DNA of 64,000 nt from Bemisia tabaci (Eukaryota > Arthropoda > Insecta > Hemiptera > Aleyrodidae). The first letter of the stretch is position 1; each line of letters starts with the position of its first letter. The notes beneath the pieces were generated by a model that saw only the letters and a program-made list of their open reading frames with translations, was not told where the DNA came from and searched no databases. The translations under genes were made by a program, and so were the position numbers. The stretch lies in assembly GCF_918797505.1 (NCBI RefSeq), contig NC_092801.1:19158116-19222115 (forward strand), read 5' to 3'. This document shows positions 63,623 to 64,000 of the stretch, piece after piece.

Positions 63623-64000
63623 CTAAAAAGCAGAGTAACCATATTGCATTAAACTTTGAAACGAATTACAGGAATTAACGTCGGTTAAATATAGGTAGAG
63701 AACTTTCATCCCGAAAGAAAACTCTTCTTTCGGGCAGAATGAAAAAAGCTCACAGTTGCAGAAAAATAAAATTCTATTAAGATTAAGTATGAAAAAAATA
63801 TTTTTAAGATCAATTATTGATTCAGTGCCCAATAAATTATTTCTGCAGTTTGTAGCTATCTCTATAAAAATTAATTGATGGCTTAAGTAAAAAAATGCAT
63901 ATCTTCATTGCAACTTTTGAAAATCTCCGATAATGTATTGGTTTTTTAAAAAGGAAACTAGTTATTTTAAAAATTATGGAGGAAGAGAAAAGAATTCTCA
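63623..64000 (-). other. TMEM165: Upstream intron of the TMEM165-like gene
   Basis: AT-rich. No further TMEM165-like exon is visible before the window ends. A 69-codon minus-strand frame (63623-63832) lacks family residues and would run through the acceptor, so it is not coding. Confidence 0.6.

Noticed and set aside
63623..63832. Upstream extension of the TMEM165-like exon as one continuous frame
   Set aside because: The sequence upstream of the acceptor CTGCTTTTTAG lacks family residues and the splice site is good, so it is intron.

Overview
This is eukaryotic, almost certainly arthropod, intergenic and intronic DNA. It is AT-rich, has split exons with GT/AG borders, an R1-clade non-LTR retrotransposon, and dense miniature inverted-repeat elements (MITEs). 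It has no bacterial gene organisation. From the style of the repeats I would guess a hemipteran such as a whitefly, but that is a low-confidence impression and not something the sequence proves. Only two pieces look like host genes. At the right edge (62107-63622, minus strand) are the last two coding exons of a TMEM165/GDT1-family cation transporter, joined in phase by consensus splice sites. At 52351-52568 (minus strand) is a single exon with the basic region and helix 1 of a bHLH transcription factor. || Everything else I can explain is mobile or repetitive. I label the repeat families with letters, which are my own. A: ~225 bp near-perfect palindrome ending CACTGG...CCAGTG, 13 copies. B: ~250 bp, ends CTGCCGTGCTAAGG, 4-bp target duplications. 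C, L, M and N: other palindromes with CACTGAAAAAA-like ends or a similar purine-rich terminal design. D: Penelope-like palindromic terminus. E: ~164 bp hAT-type MITE ending CAGTGGCGTGGCGTG with 8-bp duplications, 9 copies plus a fragment. F: ~275 bp, ends GCGGGCCGATTATTG. G, H, J, K, S, T, V, X, Y, AA and AB: other inverted-repeat elements. I: hAT-like element ending CAGGGCCGGATT. R: ~330 bp, ends ATGGAGAATTTGCA. P, Q, W and Z: dispersed repeat segments. || Layout. 1-9275: nested A/B/C/E/M/R/Y elements and a 277-bp tandem duplication. 9276-16956: one family A copy split by a 7.4-kb R1-clade retrotransposon with a 12-bp target duplication. The retrotransposon has a coiled-coil/zinc-knuckle ORF1 (frameshifted) and an endonuclease-reverse transcriptase ORF2 (one frameshift in a poly-A run). 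17000-31400: A, E, F, G, H, I, J, N, S and T elements. 31967-32713: satellite array of 85/77-bp units. 33000-51700: more MITEs, two CCGGAA-rich repeat blocks in opposite orientation, and one repeated segment (Z plus F) at 36 kb and 47 kb in inverted orientation. 51800-57400: bHLH exon, a long microsatellite, family AA, a Penelope-like terminus nested in B, and a 1.4-kb element with three 307-bp repeats. 57400-64000: quieter, repeat-poor sequence, probably the 3' UTR/downstream flank and last intron of the TMEM165-like gene. || The nesting gives relative ages: B is older than A, C and D; V is older than L; A is older than the R1-clade element. No genes work together here beyond the two retrotransposon ORFs. 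The biology lies in the palindromic elements. Family A shows a most unusual spread of flanking duplications (2, 5, 7, 26 and ~85 bp) and stays open in frame on both strands in most copies.
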